A stretch of 64,000 nucleotides of DNA from Gilliamella apis (GTDB taxonomy: Bacteria > Pseudomonadota > Gammaproteobacteria > Enterobacterales > Orbaceae), in the NCBI RefSeq assembly GCF_002142155.1, contig NZ_NASD01000009.1:34476-98475 (forward strand), in the 5' to 3' direction. The notes beneath the pieces are model-generated. The model searched no databases. It was not told where the DNA came from and was given only the letters and a program-made list of their open reading frames with translations. The first letter of the stretch is position 1; each line of letters starts with the position of its first letter. This document shows positions 25,938 through 35,862 of this stretch, piece after piece. Made by a program: the position numbers and the translations under genes.

Positions 25938-26651
25938 TTATAACAGATTATCTAATTCTGGCAATTGTGTTATTTCAATATGTGGTAAACATCTAGCATC
26001 TGAAAGATGATAAATATCCCTACCAAAAATATTAATCCAACAAGCTAAAAAACCATTATTGATCGCACCATTGACGTCTGTCTCCAAATTATCACCAACA
26101 TGCAAAATATAATTATTAGGAATAGCTAATTTCTGAGCGGCTAAAGCAAAAATTTCGGGAAATGGTTTTGAGCGACCATCAGGACCACCTCTTAGCGAAA
26201 ATTTAAAATAGTCACCTAAACCGATTCTGTTTATATCAACATTACCATTAGTAATCACACCTAATGGGTATTTATTGGCTAATTTAGTTAGTAATATATG
26301 TGTTGATTTAGGAACAACCATTTTATGACGCCAAAAATTAAAACAATCAATAGCCTCATCAATAATCTTGCTATATTCATTTAAAGGGATATTGGTTTTA
26401 TTTAATAACGATTTGATTGTCTCAACTCGCCAATCTATAACATCATGATATATTTCTGGATTTACAGCAAGGACCAACTTTTTTTCTTGATAATACAAAT
26501 CTAAGGTTAGATACTGTAATGGCTCATATTGTTGTAAGTTTTTTATCACTTCCTCTTCAGCTTTATCAACAATCGTACTATTGTCATATAAAGTGTCGTC
26601 AAGATCGAATGTGATTGCTTTAATGCAGTTAATTGAACGATAAAAGTGCAT
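25938..26651 (-). CDS. yigB: HAD-family phosphatase YigB
   Basis: The 237-residue cytosolic phosphatase has the HAD motif FDLDDTLYDN (nucleophile D16), a threonine-serine motif in GVITNGN and KPFPEIF followed by LHVGDNLETDVNGAINNGF. E. coli YigB can dephosphorylate 5-amino-6-(5-phosphoribitylamino)uracil in riboflavin synthesis and also acts on FMN. Its start codon shares one base with the xerC stop codon (26651), so the two are translationally coupled. Confidence 0.95.
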   Translation of the reverse strand: MHFYRSINCIKAITFDLDDTLYDNSTIVDKAEEEVIKNLQQYEPLQYLTLDLYYQEKKLVLAVNPEIYHDVIDWRVETIKSLLNKTNIPLNEYSKIIDEAIDCFNFWRHKMVVPKSTHILLTKLANKYPLGVITNGNVDINRIGLGDYFKFSLRGGPDGRSKPFPEIFALAAQKLAIPNNYILHVGDNLETDVNGAINNGFLACWINIFGRDIYHLSDARCLPHIEITQLPELDNLL

Positions 26652-27577
26652 TATTTTCTTCCTCTTTTAGCTCTTGGATGAGCCGAATCATAAACTTCTG
26701 ATAAATGCGAAAAATCTAAATGGGTATAAACTTGGGTGGTGGATAAATCCGCATGACCTAGTAATTCTTGTACTGCCCGTAAATCACCGCTCGATTCAAG
26801 CATATGAGTAGCAAATGAATGGCGCAGTTTATGCGGATGAATATGTGAACTTAATCCCTGCTTTACACCCCATTGTGCAAACCGTTTTTCAACATTTCGT
26901 GGTGATATACGCTTACCCAGTTTAGAGATAAAAACGGCATCATCTTGTGGCTTTAAATCATTTCGCATAGTTAACCAGTGCTCAATCCATTTAATTGACT
27001 CTCGGCCTAAAGGTAATTTTCGCTCTTTATTACCCTTTCCTGTTACTCGGACTTCACCTTCAGTTAAATTTAATTCTCGGCAATTGAGACTCACTAATTC
27101 AGAAAGTCGTAATCCTGAGCCATACATTACTTCTAACATTGCTCTATCACGTACAGAAAGCGGATCACTATACTCAATATCAAGTAGTTGATTGATCTCA
27201 TCGATATCAATATTTTTTGGAAGATGTTGACCCAATTTAGGGTTTAATACACCACGGGCTGGATTGGCTGAGATCTGATCATTTTTAACCATCCAATCAA
27301 AAAAACTGCGTAATGCAGATAATCTTAATGATAAACTACGAGCTTGTAGGCCGGTTTGTCGACTGCGACTAATAAGTAACCTCACAGCAGATGAATCAAT
27401 ATCCTGCCATTTAGTAATATCTAAGCCTTCAGTTAAATCAATAAGCGCATAAAGTTGACGACGATAGTTAATTTGAGTATTTATACTAAGTTGTTTTTCA
27501 GATTTCAAATAATTTAAAAAATGCTCAACAGGCTTGGTTAAAAAAGAAGAGTAATTAGGATTAATTTTAACCATCAT
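26651..27577 (-). CDS. xerC: Tyrosine recombinase XerC
   Basis: The 308-residue recombinase, with XerD, resolves chromosome dimers at dif. The N-terminal SAM-like domain starts [20 protein letters not shown]. The catalytic domain carries [14 protein letters not shown] (Arg), [12 protein letters not shown] (Lys), [14 protein letters not shown] (His-x-x-Arg), [15 protein letters not shown] (His and the nucleophilic Tyr). All catalytic residues are intact. The first two codons are both ATG. Order DUF484-xerC-yigB is that of E. coli. Confidence 0.98.
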   Translation of the reverse strand: MMVKINPNYSSFLTKPVEHFLNYLKSEKQLSINTQINYRRQLYALIDLTEGLDITKWQDIDSSAVRLLISRSRQTGLQARSLSLRLSALRSFFDWMVKNDQISANPARGVLNPKLGQHLPKNIDIDEINQLLDIEYSDPLSVRDRAMLEVMYGSGLRLSELVSLNCRELNLTEGEVRVTGKGNKERKLPLGRESIKWIEHWLTMRNDLKPQDDAVFISKLGKRISPRNVEKRFAQWGVKQGLSSHIHPHKLRHSFATHMLESSGDLRAVQELLGHADLSTTQVYTHLDFSHLSEVYDSAHPRAKRGRK

Positions 27578-27583
27578 ATTTCC

Positions 27584-28318
27584 TTACTTTTTTCGCATAA
27601 TCCATTTTTCAATAAGAATTGGCAATATTTCACTGATCTTTTCTAACAACAAGGTTCCTTGTCCAGTCTGATAATGCTGAGGATCTGTACTCGTAAACAT
27701 TAATAAACCAAGATCACCAAATTGCCCCAATAGTGATAAAGCTACAGAGCCAACATAACCATGTTTAGGTAATAAAAAATCTAATTCAGTTGTATTTAAT
27801 GACCCCAAATAAAATTGGCTATACTGTAAATGTCTTACACGAATAAAATCAAACTGCGAGGAGTTTAAAGCTAAATAATGATAATTTGATGGTGCACTAA
27901 GTAACCATTTATCATCAAATAAATATAAATAGGCACCACTAAGTCCTAAATCTTTGGCCCAAATTTTTAAAGAATCTAATAATTCGTTTATATCTTTTGC
28001 TTTTATTAATTGAAATTGCAATTTTATTAACTGATTAAAGAGTAATTCGTTAGCACTTGCGTGCTCCATCAGTAATGTGATTTCCGACTCAAGTTGACTA
28101 ATTTTATTACGTTGCCTTGCCATATGCCATTCAGGTAGTGAAATCATACCTCGCACAGGGTGTGGTACGCGCATGCGTTCAATATGAGTCGCATTTCGAA
28201 TAAAAAAATCTGGGTTATCAATAATATATTGGCTAACCATTTCATCATTTAATTTAACAAATGATATTTTTCGTCGCGGCTGTTTTAACTTCAATGTTTG
28301 TGTTTTTTTTACGACCAT
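27584..28318 (-). CDS. yigA: DUF484 family protein
   Basis: This 244-residue protein of the DUF484 family has the conserved VSQYIIDNPDFFIRNATHIE, MRVPHPVRGMISLPEWHM and RQRNKISQLESEITLLMEHA followed by a GAF-like domain. Its function is not established; it is encoded between dapF and xerC in most gammaproteobacteria. Start at 28318 lacks a strong Shine-Dalgarno. It is 6 nt upstream of xerC and so likely cotranscribed. Confidence 0.93.
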   Translation of the reverse strand: MVVKKTQTLKLKQPRRKISFVKLNDEMVSQYIIDNPDFFIRNATHIERMRVPHPVRGMISLPEWHMARQRNKISQLESEITLLMEHASANELLFNQLIKLQFQLIKAKDINELLDSLKIWAKDLGLSGAYLYLFDDKWLLSAPSNYHYLALNSSQFDFIRVRHLQYSQFYLGSLNTTELDFLLPKHGYVGSVALSLLGQFGDLGLLMFTSTDPQHYQTGQGTLLLEKISEILPILIEKWIMRKK

Positions 28319-28376
28319 AATTTATTTCATTGTCTTTATGTAATCAGGTTAATAAAATTCATAAAGTTTAGCGCAA

Positions 28377-29201
28377 TTAAATAGCAATATAACCATCATA
28401 TACATGTGTAGCTGGTCCAGTCATATAAAGCGGCGACTGATTACCTTTCCAATCTATTATTAATTTTCCTCCGGGTAGATTAACATTCACCCGCTGGTTT
28501 AATAATCCTTGATTAATGCCAACAGCAACAGCGGCGCAAGCTCCTGTTCCACAAGCTTGAGTTTCACCCACGCCTCTTTCATAAACACGCAAATTAATAT
28601 TATCTCGATCAATAATATGCATAAAACCAATATTCGCTTTTTCAGGAAAGCGTTCATGTTGCTCTAATAGCGGACCTAAAGTTAATACTTGAGCAGTTAG
28701 CACATCTTCAACTTGAATTACACAATGCGGGTTCCCCATAGAGGCGACACCACATAAAACTGTTTGTTCTTGTGATCGAATAATATAAGTTTTTTCTTCT
28801 TTAATGGCTTTGAAAGGAATTTTATTAGGCTCAAAAATTGGTGTTCCCATATTAACCCGAACGGTTTCATCATCATTCACCGTCAAAACAATATTACCTT
28901 TCATAGTGCTGACTTTTAACACTCTTTTTTTAGTCAATCCTTTTAATCGCACAAAGCGAGCAAAGCAACGAGCACCATTACCACATTGCTCAACCTCAGA
29001 ACCATCAGCATTAAATATACGGTAATGAAAATCACTTTCAGGAGAATAAGGTGGCTCAACAATAAGTAGCTGATCAAACCCAATCCCTGTATATCGGTCT
29101 GACATACGTTTGATCATTTCACTTGAAAGATGAACATTTTGCGTTACTGCATCAATAACCATAAAATCATTACCCAGTCCATGCATTTTTGAAAAGTTCA
29201 T
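28377..29201 (-). CDS. dapF: Diaminopimelate epimerase
   Basis: The 274-residue PLP-independent epimerase interconverts LL- and meso-diaminopimelate for lysine and peptidoglycan synthesis. The two catalytic cysteines are in [13 protein letters not shown] and [15 protein letters not shown]. The N-terminal [12 protein letters not shown] is the family signature. It lies 117 nt after lysA, which completes the last step of the lysine branch, and 58 nt before the DUF484 gene. Confidence 0.98.
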   Translation of the reverse strand: MNFSKMHGLGNDFMVIDAVTQNVHLSSEMIKRMSDRYTGIGFDQLLIVEPPYSPESDFHYRIFNADGSEVEQCGNGARCFARFVRLKGLTKKRVLKVSTMKGNIVLTVNDDETVRVNMGTPIFEPNKIPFKAIKEEKTYIIRSQEQTVLCGVASMGNPHCVIQVEDVLTAQVLTLGPLLEQHERFPEKANIGFMHIIDRDNINLRVYERGVGETQACGTGACAAVAVGINQGLLNQRVNVNLPGGKLIIDWKGNQSPLYMTGPATHVYDGYIAI

Positions 29202-29318
29202 CTCTAGTTACCTTTTATTGTAAATCATCAGTATTTTTTACTTTTTCATCATATTTGTTTGATTAAATGGAGTCATCAAGCAAAATTTAGAAAACATATT
29301 TATCAGCTTTATAATGAA

Positions 29319-30572
29319 TTATAATACTAATTCACCGCGCCATAAATCATCAAAAGTTTCACGCTCTCGAATCAATTTATGCTGATTACCATTTTCAAGC
29401 ATGACTTCTGCCGGTCGAGGATGACTATTATAATTAGATGCCATACTAAAACCATAAGCACCTGCACTACAAATAACTAACAGATCATCTTGTTCAACTG
29501 AGAGTTCACGTTGATAAGCTAATACATCACTAGATTCGCAAATTGGCCCAACAACATTATAAATCTTTTTGGTATTTGAATCTGTTGACTTTTTGGCTGG
29601 TATAACTTGCATCCACGCTTGATAAAGAGCTGGTCGTATTAAATCATTCATCCCGGCATCAACAATCGCAAAGTGATTACCATCTTGATGCTTAGTATAT
29701 TCAACTTTAGTAATTAATAATCCAGCATTGGCAATGATTGATCTACCTGGTTCGAAAACAATTTCAAGTTCAGGATAATTTTTTAACTTTTCAATTAGTT
29801 TTGATACCAGTAATGTCGCTGATGGTGGCTGTTCATCATGATAACAAACACCTAACCCTCCACCTAAATCAATATGCTCAAGATGAATATTTTCTGCTGC
29901 TAGTTGGTCAACTAATGCCAATATACGATCAGCCGCGTCAAGAAAAGGCGATAACTCGGTTAATTGAGAGCCAATATGACAATCAATACCAACTATTTTA
30001 ATATTATTTAATGATGCTGCTTTACGATAAGTATCTAAAGCTAATTGATAACTTATACCAAATTTGTTTTCACGCAATCCTGTTGAAATATACGGATGTG
30101 TTTTTGCATCTACATCAGGATTAATCCGTAAAGAAATACTAGCTATTTTCCCTAATTGATGAGCAATATCATTGATACGATATAATTCAGGTTCTGATTC
30201 AACATTAAAACATTTAATTCCTACTTCAAGCGCACGTCTAATTTCAACAACAGATTTTGCTACCCCTGAAAATACAATTTTTTTAGGGTCGGCGCCAGCT
30301 TTTAAAGCTCTCTCTAATTCACCTTGTGAAACAATATCAAAACCTGCACCAAGTTTAGCTAATAAGTTTAAAACAGATAAATTGCTATTCGCTTTTGCTG
30401 CATAACAAATCAAATGCTTCTTATTTTTTAAAGAATCTTGATAAGAAAGAAATTGCTTAGTTATATGATCAGCAGAATAAACATATAAAGGGGTACCATA
30501 TTGATTAGCCAAATCACAAATAGCAACGTTATCCGCCAATAAATGGCCATTTTGATAATGTAAAAAGTCCAT
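29319..30572 (-). CDS. lysA: Diaminopimelate decarboxylase
   Basis: The 417-residue PLP enzyme converts meso-diaminopimelate to L-lysine. It has the PLP lysine in CYAAKANSNLSVL (K60), HIGSQLTE, LDLGGGLGV-like HIDLGGGLGVCYHDE, FEPGRSIIANAG and the active-site CESSD. Placement between lptM and dapF resembles Vibrio and Pasteurellaceae rather than E. coli, where lysA is elsewhere. It starts 12 nt after lptM, within an operon. No lysine riboswitch is present in that gap. Confidence 0.98.
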   Translation of the reverse strand: MDFLHYQNGHLLADNVAICDLANQYGTPLYVYSADHITKQFLSYQDSLKNKKHLICYAAKANSNLSVLNLLAKLGAGFDIVSQGELERALKAGADPKKIVFSGVAKSVVEIRRALEVGIKCFNVESEPELYRINDIAHQLGKIASISLRINPDVDAKTHPYISTGLRENKFGISYQLALDTYRKAASLNNIKIVGIDCHIGSQLTELSPFLDAADRILALVDQLAAENIHLEHIDLGGGLGVCYHDEQPPSATLLVSKLIEKLKNYPELEIVFEPGRSIIANAGLLITKVEYTKHQDGNHFAIVDAGMNDLIRPALYQAWMQVIPAKKSTDSNTKKIYNVVGPICESSDVLAYQRELSVEQDDLLVICSAGAYGFSMASNYNSHPRPAEVMLENGNQHKLIRERETFDDLWRGELVL

Positions 30573-30584
30573 TAGATTATTCCT

Positions 30585-30725
30585 TTAAGCCAATTTATTT
30601 GTATCATTAGATTCAATAATTGCATTTGACTGATCTGCAGGATAATAAAGTGGACCTTTTAAACCACAGCCTAATAATGTGAAAATAACTAAAAAAAGAG
30701 AAAAGAGTTTTAGAGCGGATTTCAT
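30585..30725 (-). CDS. lptM: LPS transport assembly lipoprotein LptM (YifL)
   Basis: This 46-residue small lipoprotein starts MKSALKLFSLFLVIFTLLGC (lipobox LLGC, Cys20) and continues GLKGPLYYPADQSN, the conserved motif of YifL/LptM. E. coli LptM is an outer-membrane lipoprotein that promotes oxidative folding of the LptD-LptE complex. The conserved CGLKGPLYxP is intact; the C-terminal tail is shorter than in E. coli (67 residues). It is the first gene of the lptM-lysA-dapF-DUF484-xerC-yigB run, spaced 12 nt from lysA. Confidence 0.93.
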   Translation of the reverse strand: MKSALKLFSLFLVIFTLLGCGLKGPLYYPADQSNAIIESNDTNKLA

Positions 30726-31115
30726 AAAATATTCGCAATTTAATCAGATTTATAATGAAGACTATATTACACGATAGCCATATTCGTGCAAAGAACAAAT
30801 CATTAAGTTTTCTAAGCAAGATACAAAAAAATTTGAATAATTTTATACTATTGATAATAAAAAGTTATATAAAAATTGAATATAAATTACAACGCTTACA
30901 TCATAGTATCGCTGAAATTTAGTTCAATTAATCATAATTATTTTATTATTGATAATCAGAGACTCTAAAAATAAAATTATAATAGCAACTAATAAATCTA
31001 AAGTTACCATAATTGGATTAACTATATATCTTCAAATGATTTATAAAGTATATCAATGCTCCATTTTTAGAATTCATGAAACATGGAACATTGATAATTC
31101 ATGATTAGATAGAAA
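30726..31115. other. Intergenic region between lptM and ulaE
   Basis: This 390-nt AT-rich stretch should carry the lptM operon promoter. I see no ORF with a ribosome binding site. The only structure is an imperfect 14-bp inverted repeat near its left end (listed separately). Confidence 0.6.
31051..31096 (-). terminator. Probable terminator after ulaE
   Basis: TATCAATGCTCCAT (31051-31064) and ATGGAACATTGATA (31083-31096) pair over 14 positions with one mismatch around an 18-nt loop. It lies 20 nt after the ulaE stop. The T tract is poor, so the call is tentative. Confidence 0.5.
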
Positions 31116-32006
31116 TCAATTAAACAGAACAAATTCGGCATTCTCGGCTATGGTTTTGAGTCGTTTTTGAGCTGTTATAATGTTTTCTCTCCATTTATGA
31201 TCTTTTGCCCACATTTCAATAACAAGCGGAGCAGTATAATTTATCTGTTTTAGTATTTTAAATATAGCAAGAAAATCAACCTCCCCTTCGCCAATAGTTA
31301 AATCTCTAAACTGACCAGAATAATTAGCTTTAACCTTATAAGTATCTTTTAGATGTATTTGAACAATGTGCTCTCGACTTAACATAAGCTCTGTACAGAC
31401 ATCATAATTCCAACCAGAAATATTCCCTACATCTGGATAAGCCATAAAATAAGGAGAATTGACCTCTTTTTTTAGAATTTCAAACTTACTGAGTGAATTG
31501 AGATAACTAGTATCCATGATTTCAACGGCAAGCATTATCCCCATTTTTTCAGCTTGTTTCGCTGACCACTGCATTCCCGCAATAAAACGCTGGTGAGTCT
31601 GTAAATTGGCTGGTTCATAATAAACATCATATCCAGCTAATTGAATTACCCTTATTCCTAGTTTATAGGCGAGTATCAGTGCTTTATTCATAATAACTTT
31701 GGCTTGCTGACGTATACTTTTATCGGCAGATCCAAATGGAAATTTACGATGAGCACTTAAACACATAGAATGCAATGGTAGTCCATATTGTTCACATAAT
31801 CGCTTTAATCGATAAATCTCATCATCTGACCAATCAAGTCTTGCTCTTCGCTGTTCTGATTCATCAATTGATATCTCGATAAAATTAAATCCTAATGTTT
31901 TCGCCTCGTGCAGTTTTTCTTGCCAAGTAAGTTCATTAGGTAATGCCTTTTCATAAATACCAATATAATTAGATTGATTGGTCGGATTAATTGCAAATTT
32001 TGCCAT
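31116..32006 (-). CDS. ulaE: L-ribulose-5-phosphate (L-xylulose-5-phosphate) 3-epimerase UlaE
   Basis: The 296-residue TIM-barrel enzyme converts L-xylulose 5-phosphate to L-ribulose 5-phosphate in ascorbate catabolism. Signature segments are GIYEKALPNELTWQEKL, FIEISIDESEQRRARLDW, LHSMCLSAHRKFPFGSAD, VQLAGYDVYYEP and VEIMDTSYLNS, then HLKDT and VIEMW. Length is close to E. coli UlaE (284). It is last in the minus-strand ula operon, after a 67-nt gap from ulaD that holds a 9-bp hairpin. Confidence 0.96.
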   Translation of the reverse strand: MAKFAINPTNQSNYIGIYEKALPNELTWQEKLHEAKTLGFNFIEISIDESEQRRARLDWSDDEIYRLKRLCEQYGLPLHSMCLSAHRKFPFGSADKSIRQQAKVIMNKALILAYKLGIRVIQLAGYDVYYEPANLQTHQRFIAGMQWSAKQAEKMGIMLAVEIMDTSYLNSLSKFEILKKEVNSPYFMAYPDVGNISGWNYDVCTELMLSREHIVQIHLKDTYKVKANYSGQFRDLTIGEGEVDFLAIFKILKQINYTAPLVIEMWAKDHKWRENIITAQKRLKTIAENAEFVLFN

Positions 32007-32041
32007 AATAAAACCTAATAATATTTATTTGAACATCAAAT

Positions 32042-32065
32042 ATGCAGTCATTTTACTGACTGCAT
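32042..32065 (-). repeat. Intercistronic hairpin between ulaD and ulaE
   Basis: ATGCAGTCA (32042-32050) and TGACTGCAT (32057-32065) form a 9-bp perfect stem with a 6-nt loop in the ulaD-ulaE gap. There is no adequate T run on the minus strand, so it could be a processing or mRNA-stability element rather than a terminator. Confidence 0.55.
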
Positions 32066-32073
32066 CGCATCTA

Positions 32074-32718
32074 TTACCAATATTTAGCAATTTGCTCTCT
32101 TAAAGCTTGAGCAGTTTGTTTACCATTTTCACTAGCAAGAGCTCGACCAGCAATAAAGGCTTTGGTTTTAATTCCTGCAAATAGGTGAATATCCTCAGGA
32201 ATAATTCCGCCCGTTATGGAAAGTTCAAGACCTAAATCTGACAATTGTCGCATTCTAACCAAATCATCCTCTCCCCAACCAATACCAGCTAATTCAGCAT
32301 CACGAGAACGATGATAAATAGCCTGTTTAATCCCCAATTTTCGCCATGCTTTGGCATCTTCTAGTGTCCAATGACCATATAATTCGATCTGAATTTCGCC
32401 ATTAAATTCGTCAGCCACTTTTTTACATGCTTCAATGGTAGCGATATGCGCTGCAGCCGAAACCGTTAACCAGTTAGCCCCAGCTGAGAAAGCCATTTTA
32501 GCTAATATCGCTCCACCATCAGTCGTTTTTAAATCACAGACTAATATATGATTAGGATATAATTTTCTTAGATTTTTAACGCTTTCTATTCCTGCACCAA
32601 AGGCGAGAATAGTGCCAACTTCGATAATATCAACAAATCCTGAAACATTTTTTGCCACCTCCAATGCTGAGGTTAGTTCTGTTTGATCTAAAGCAATTTG
32701 TAATTTTGGTGTTGTCAT
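32074..32718 (-). CDS. ulaD: 3-keto-L-gulonate-6-phosphate decarboxylase UlaD
   Basis: The 214-residue enzyme of the orotidine-5'-monophosphate decarboxylase suprafamily forms L-xylulose 5-phosphate and CO2. It has the N-terminal LQIALDQTEL, EVGTILAFGAG, the catalytic VCDLKTTDGGA (Asp-x-Lys-x-x-Asp) and the C-terminal SITGGIIPEDI and AFIAGRAL phosphate-binding segments. Size equals E. coli UlaD (216). It lies 14 nt after ulaF, so the two are cotranscribed. Confidence 0.97.
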   Translation of the reverse strand: MTTPKLQIALDQTELTSALEVAKNVSGFVDIIEVGTILAFGAGIESVKNLRKLYPNHILVCDLKTTDGGAILAKMAFSAGANWLTVSAAAHIATIEACKKVADEFNGEIQIELYGHWTLEDAKAWRKLGIKQAIYHRSRDAELAGIGWGEDDLVRMRQLSDLGLELSITGGIIPEDIHLFAGIKTKAFIAGRALASENGKQTAQALREQIAKYW

Positions 32719-32732
32719 GTTGGTTTCCTTAT

Positions 32733-33431
32733 CTAATTTGATTTTTGGCCATAATAAGCATTAGCGCCATGTTTGCGAAAATAGTGCTTATCGGATAATG
32801 TTTGTTGAATTTTGATGGTTTGATTAAGTTGTCGAGTTGAAATTGCCATCATTGCGACTTCTTCAAGTACCACAGCATTGTGTACTGCATTTAAGGCATT
32901 TTTACCCCAACAAAATGGTGCATGACCAGAAACAATAACCCCAGGCATTGCAATAGGATCAATACCGCGATGTTTAAATTCCTCGATAATAACTAATCCG
33001 GTATTTTTTTCGTAATCTGTCGCAATTTCACTATCAGTTAGTCGCCGGGTACAAGGTACATCACCATAAAAATAGTCAGCATGAGTGGTACCTAATGCAG
33101 GAATATCCAATTCTGCCTGTGCCCAAACGGTTGCATAACGAGAATGGGTATGTACAATTCCGCCAATATTTGCAAATGCCTTATAGAGTTCGAGATGAGT
33201 TGCGGTATCACTAGAGGGATTTAGTTTGCCTTCGACAATTTCGCCGGTTAATGAAACCACAACAATATCATCTATGGTCATATCACAGTACTCAACCCCT
33301 GATGGTTTGATGGCCATGACTCCCTTTGCACGATCCACTTCTGATACATTTCCCCATGTAAAGGTGACTAAATTATATTGTGGTAGCAATAAATTAGCCT
33401 GTAGTACGCGTTCTTTTAATGCTTGAAACAT
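32733..33431 (-). CDS. ulaF: L-ribulose-5-phosphate 4-epimerase UlaF
   Basis: The class II aldolase-fold enzyme converts L-ribulose 5-phosphate to D-xylulose 5-phosphate, which enters the pentose phosphate pathway. It has [39 protein letters not shown], the zinc-binding [12 protein letters not shown] and GHAPFCWG. Two ATG codons are adjacent (33434 and 33431). I chose the second, because GGAGG ends 7 nt before it and the E. coli protein starts there. Its stop is 14 nt before ulaD and its start is adjacent to the ulaC stop. Confidence 0.96.
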   Translation of the reverse strand: MFQALKERVLQANLLLPQYNLVTFTWGNVSEVDRAKGVMAIKPSGVEYCDMTIDDIVVVSLTGEIVEGKLNPSSDTATHLELYKAFANIGGIVHTHSRYATVWAQAELDIPALGTTHADYFYGDVPCTRRLTDSEIATDYEKNTGLVIIEEFKHRGIDPIAMPGVIVSGHAPFCWGKNALNAVHNAVVLEEVAMMAISTRQLNQTIKIQQTLSDKHYFRKHGANAYYGQKSN

Positions 33432-33434
33432 CAT

Positions 33435-33908
33435 TTAGCCTCCATTTAGCGCGCGATCGATAACCGCATAAACATCTTCTTTGCTGTTACAACGTCTTAA
33501 TTTATCCAGATCAACACCTGTCTCACTATTTTCATCATCTAAAATTTGAGTCACTTCCATTAATCCTTCCATATGCTGATCAGAAGTACTACCGGCGAGG
33601 GTAACTAGTACATCAACAGGATCGGTCTCTCCCTCAAAATAAACAGGTTTTTTCAAAGTTACTAATGCAAAAGCCGTACGGTTTACGCCATCTTCTGGTC
33701 GCGCATGTGGCATGGCCAAATTAGGGGCAATAATGATATAAGGCCCCATGGTTTTAACGCATTGAATGATGGCATCATAATAACGAGGCTCAATCGCTTT
33801 AGACGCAACCAGCATATCTGTTCCTAACTTAACAGCTTCTTGCCAACTTGTAGCTTCTGCTTTGAGTAAAATAGAGTTATTTTCAATTAATGATTCTTTG
33901 AAAGCCAT
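33435..33908 (-). CDS. ulaC: PTS ascorbate-specific IIA component UlaC
   Basis: The 157-residue cytosolic IIA protein of the mannitol/fructose-type IIA superfamily has the phosphorylated histidine H68 in APNLAMPHARPEDGV and AFALVTLKKPVYFEGE. It passes phosphate from HPr to the IIB domain of the fused UlaAB. Length and sequence are like E. coli UlaC (154). It starts 25 nt after the transporter gene and abuts ulaF. Confidence 0.97.
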   Translation of the reverse strand: MAFKESLIENNSILLKAEATSWQEAVKLGTDMLVASKAIEPRYYDAIIQCVKTMGPYIIIAPNLAMPHARPEDGVNRTAFALVTLKKPVYFEGETDPVDVLVTLAGSTSDQHMEGLMEVTQILDDENSETGVDLDKLRRCNSKEDVYAVIDRALNGG

Positions 33909-33933
33909 TGTTGAACTCCTTTAAATATTCTGC

Positions 33934-35697
33934 CTATTTACCATTCACTTTATTGATAAGCTCAATAAGTTCATCGCCGAAAGTTTGAGGATTTAACATG
34001 TTTTGGACACCTAATGCATGTTGTCCTTCATTAACCTCGATTTCATGAATCAAATGTTTAGAAGCAACGATAATGTCGACATTAGGTAGTTTTGATTTGT
34101 AATCCGTGACTGCGCATGAATCCATGACATTTGCGATACCTTTTTTATCTAAATAATTGGCAATTTTCATCTTCATCATCATTGATGATCCCTGACCACT
34201 ACCACAAACAGCAAGAATACGAATCGGTTGACCTTCACTAATTGCCACTTCGTCCATTTTTTCAACTACTGCTTCATTAACATCATCATGAATATCATTG
34301 GTTGGTTGTTGTTTTTGTAGGGCTTCTTCAGCTCGTAGTGATTTAGCCGCAAAGAACATATAGACCAGAGATAACGCAATCAAGACATAGATAAATAGAT
34401 GAGAGAAAGATAAACCTTGTAAAATCGGTGGGAATAAAATTGCCCAATCAGCCATTCCCATCCAAGAATCAATTGGCGTACCATTTTGGGCGAAAATATT
34501 AATTACCCAAGCAGAGCCTAGAACCTCAACCATTCCCATAACAAAACAGAGTTTCATTACCGCTTTCCATCCACCATAATGATTGGCAAATACGCCAATG
34601 GTGGCATTAGAGAAAAACATAGGAATAAAACCAGGAATAATCATGATTGGCGATTTAAATACCAGTAAAAGCGCTATTGCTAAAAATTGACCTAATGCCC
34701 CCCAAATAAAACCAAATACCATGGCGTTAGGTGAAAAAGCATAGATAGCCGCACAATCGATAGCCAACACTGCATTTGGTATTAATTTTTCAGAAATTCC
34801 CTTAAATGCTTCAGATAACTCAGCTACAAACATTCTTACACCACCAACAATAACTTGGATGGCTACGGCAAATTTAAGTCCGGTTTCGAAAATGTAGATA
34901 GTCCAGTGGGTCGACCCCGCCATTGTTTGTAAATTATCCAAACCAAATGAAAGAAGGATGATACCAAAAAAGAACGTCATCACAATCGTTGTGGCGGCAA
35001 TACTATCGTGGAAAATATGTAACCATTTTGGTAATTTTAAATTATCTACTGAATCATCTTTATCGCCCAATTTTGGCGCTAATTTCACCGCAATCCATGA
35101 ACCTAGCTGTTGTTGATGACCAATAGAAAAACCTGCGCCGCCAGTTACCGCTTCAGTCGGTTTAAACATCATATTTGAAAAAATTCCCCAATATAATGCC
35201 GTAATTATTGCTGAGTAGATGATGGTTTCCCACATACCATAACCGAATAGGAAGTAGAAAAGTGTAATTAAACCAACTTGTTGAAACATGATATGACCGG
35301 TCAACATGATGGTTCTAATTCCGGTGAAACGTCTAAAGATGACCAGTAAAATATTAATCGCTAATGCAAGCAATACTGCATAACCAACCCATGAATATTG
35401 TTCACCCATCCCCTTTTCGACAGCCACCATTGAGGCATAAGTATCGATAATCGATCCGGTTATACCATGATATTCGGAAAGTTTAGCAATAACGGGTTTA
35501 AATGTTGAAACTAAAACACCTGAACCAACTTGTAACAGCATAAAACCAACAATGGTTTTAATCGTGCCTTTTAAAATTGTGGTGATATCTTTTTTTAAAA
35601 GACAATAACCTAGCAAGGTAACTAGGCCCAGTAATAATGGTGCCTTCGTCATAACTTGACTATAAAAGATATAAAAAATGTTATAAATTACTTCCAT
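33934..35697 (-). CDS. ulaA: PTS ascorbate transporter, UlaA (IIC) fused to UlaB (IIB)
   Basis: The 587-residue protein combines two E. coli proteins, UlaA (465) and UlaB (101). Residues ~1-465 form the membrane IIC domain ([73 protein letters not shown]). A linker rich in Glu and Asp (~470-490) leads to the IIB domain with the phosphocysteine Cys498 in [17 protein letters not shown]. It imports L-ascorbate and phosphorylates it to ascorbate 6-phosphate. No frameshift separates the domains; the fusion is continuous. The start is supported by GAGGGA before ATG 35697. Confidence 0.95.
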   Translation of the reverse strand: MEVIYNIFYIFYSQVMTKAPLLLGLVTLLGYCLLKKDITTILKGTIKTIVGFMLLQVGSGVLVSTFKPVIAKLSEYHGITGSIIDTYASMVAVEKGMGEQYSWVGYAVLLALAINILLVIFRRFTGIRTIMLTGHIMFQQVGLITLFYFLFGYGMWETIIYSAIITALYWGIFSNMMFKPTEAVTGGAGFSIGHQQQLGSWIAVKLAPKLGDKDDSVDNLKLPKWLHIFHDSIAATTIVMTFFFGIILLSFGLDNLQTMAGSTHWTIYIFETGLKFAVAIQVIVGGVRMFVAELSEAFKGISEKLIPNAVLAIDCAAIYAFSPNAMVFGFIWGALGQFLAIALLLVFKSPIMIIPGFIPMFFSNATIGVFANHYGGWKAVMKLCFVMGMVEVLGSAWVINIFAQNGTPIDSWMGMADWAILFPPILQGLSFSHLFIYVLIALSLVYMFFAAKSLRAEEALQKQQPTNDIHDDVNEAVVEKMDEVAISEGQPIRILAVCGSGQGSSMMMKMKIANYLDKKGIANVMDSCAVTDYKSKLPNVDIIVASKHLIHEIEVNEGQHALGVQNMLNPQTFGDELIELINKVNGK

Positions 35698-35825
35698 ATG
35701 TCCCTCTCATTGGTTATCGACATTTCTAACGTTAACGTTATTGTTTAGGTATCTATAACCTTCAAATGTCTTTTTTATAATTACCTATCGCAAAACTCAT
35801 AGATGGAACTTCAACCTATTTAATA

Positions 35826-35845
35826 TTATTCAGTTCGCTGAATAA
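35826..35845. repeat. 8-bp inverted repeat with TTCG loop
   Basis: TTATTCAG (35826-35833) and CTGAATAA (35838-35845) are perfect complements around TTCG. As RNA this is a stable UUCG hairpin in the ulaAB leader; as DNA it may be a regulator half-site pair. No T run follows on either strand. Confidence 0.5.
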
Positions 35846-35862
35846 CATTTGTTATATTCTAC

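Noticed and set aside
30573..30584. Lysine riboswitch upstream of lysA
   Set aside because: lysA starts 12 nt after lptM, so no leader exists, and nothing like it is visible upstream of lptM.
30613..30819. A 68-codon minus-strand frame in the lptM region
   Set aside because: It overlaps lptM in another frame. The lptM frame has the lipobox and the conserved CGLKGPLY motif, while the longer frame has no recognisable feature.
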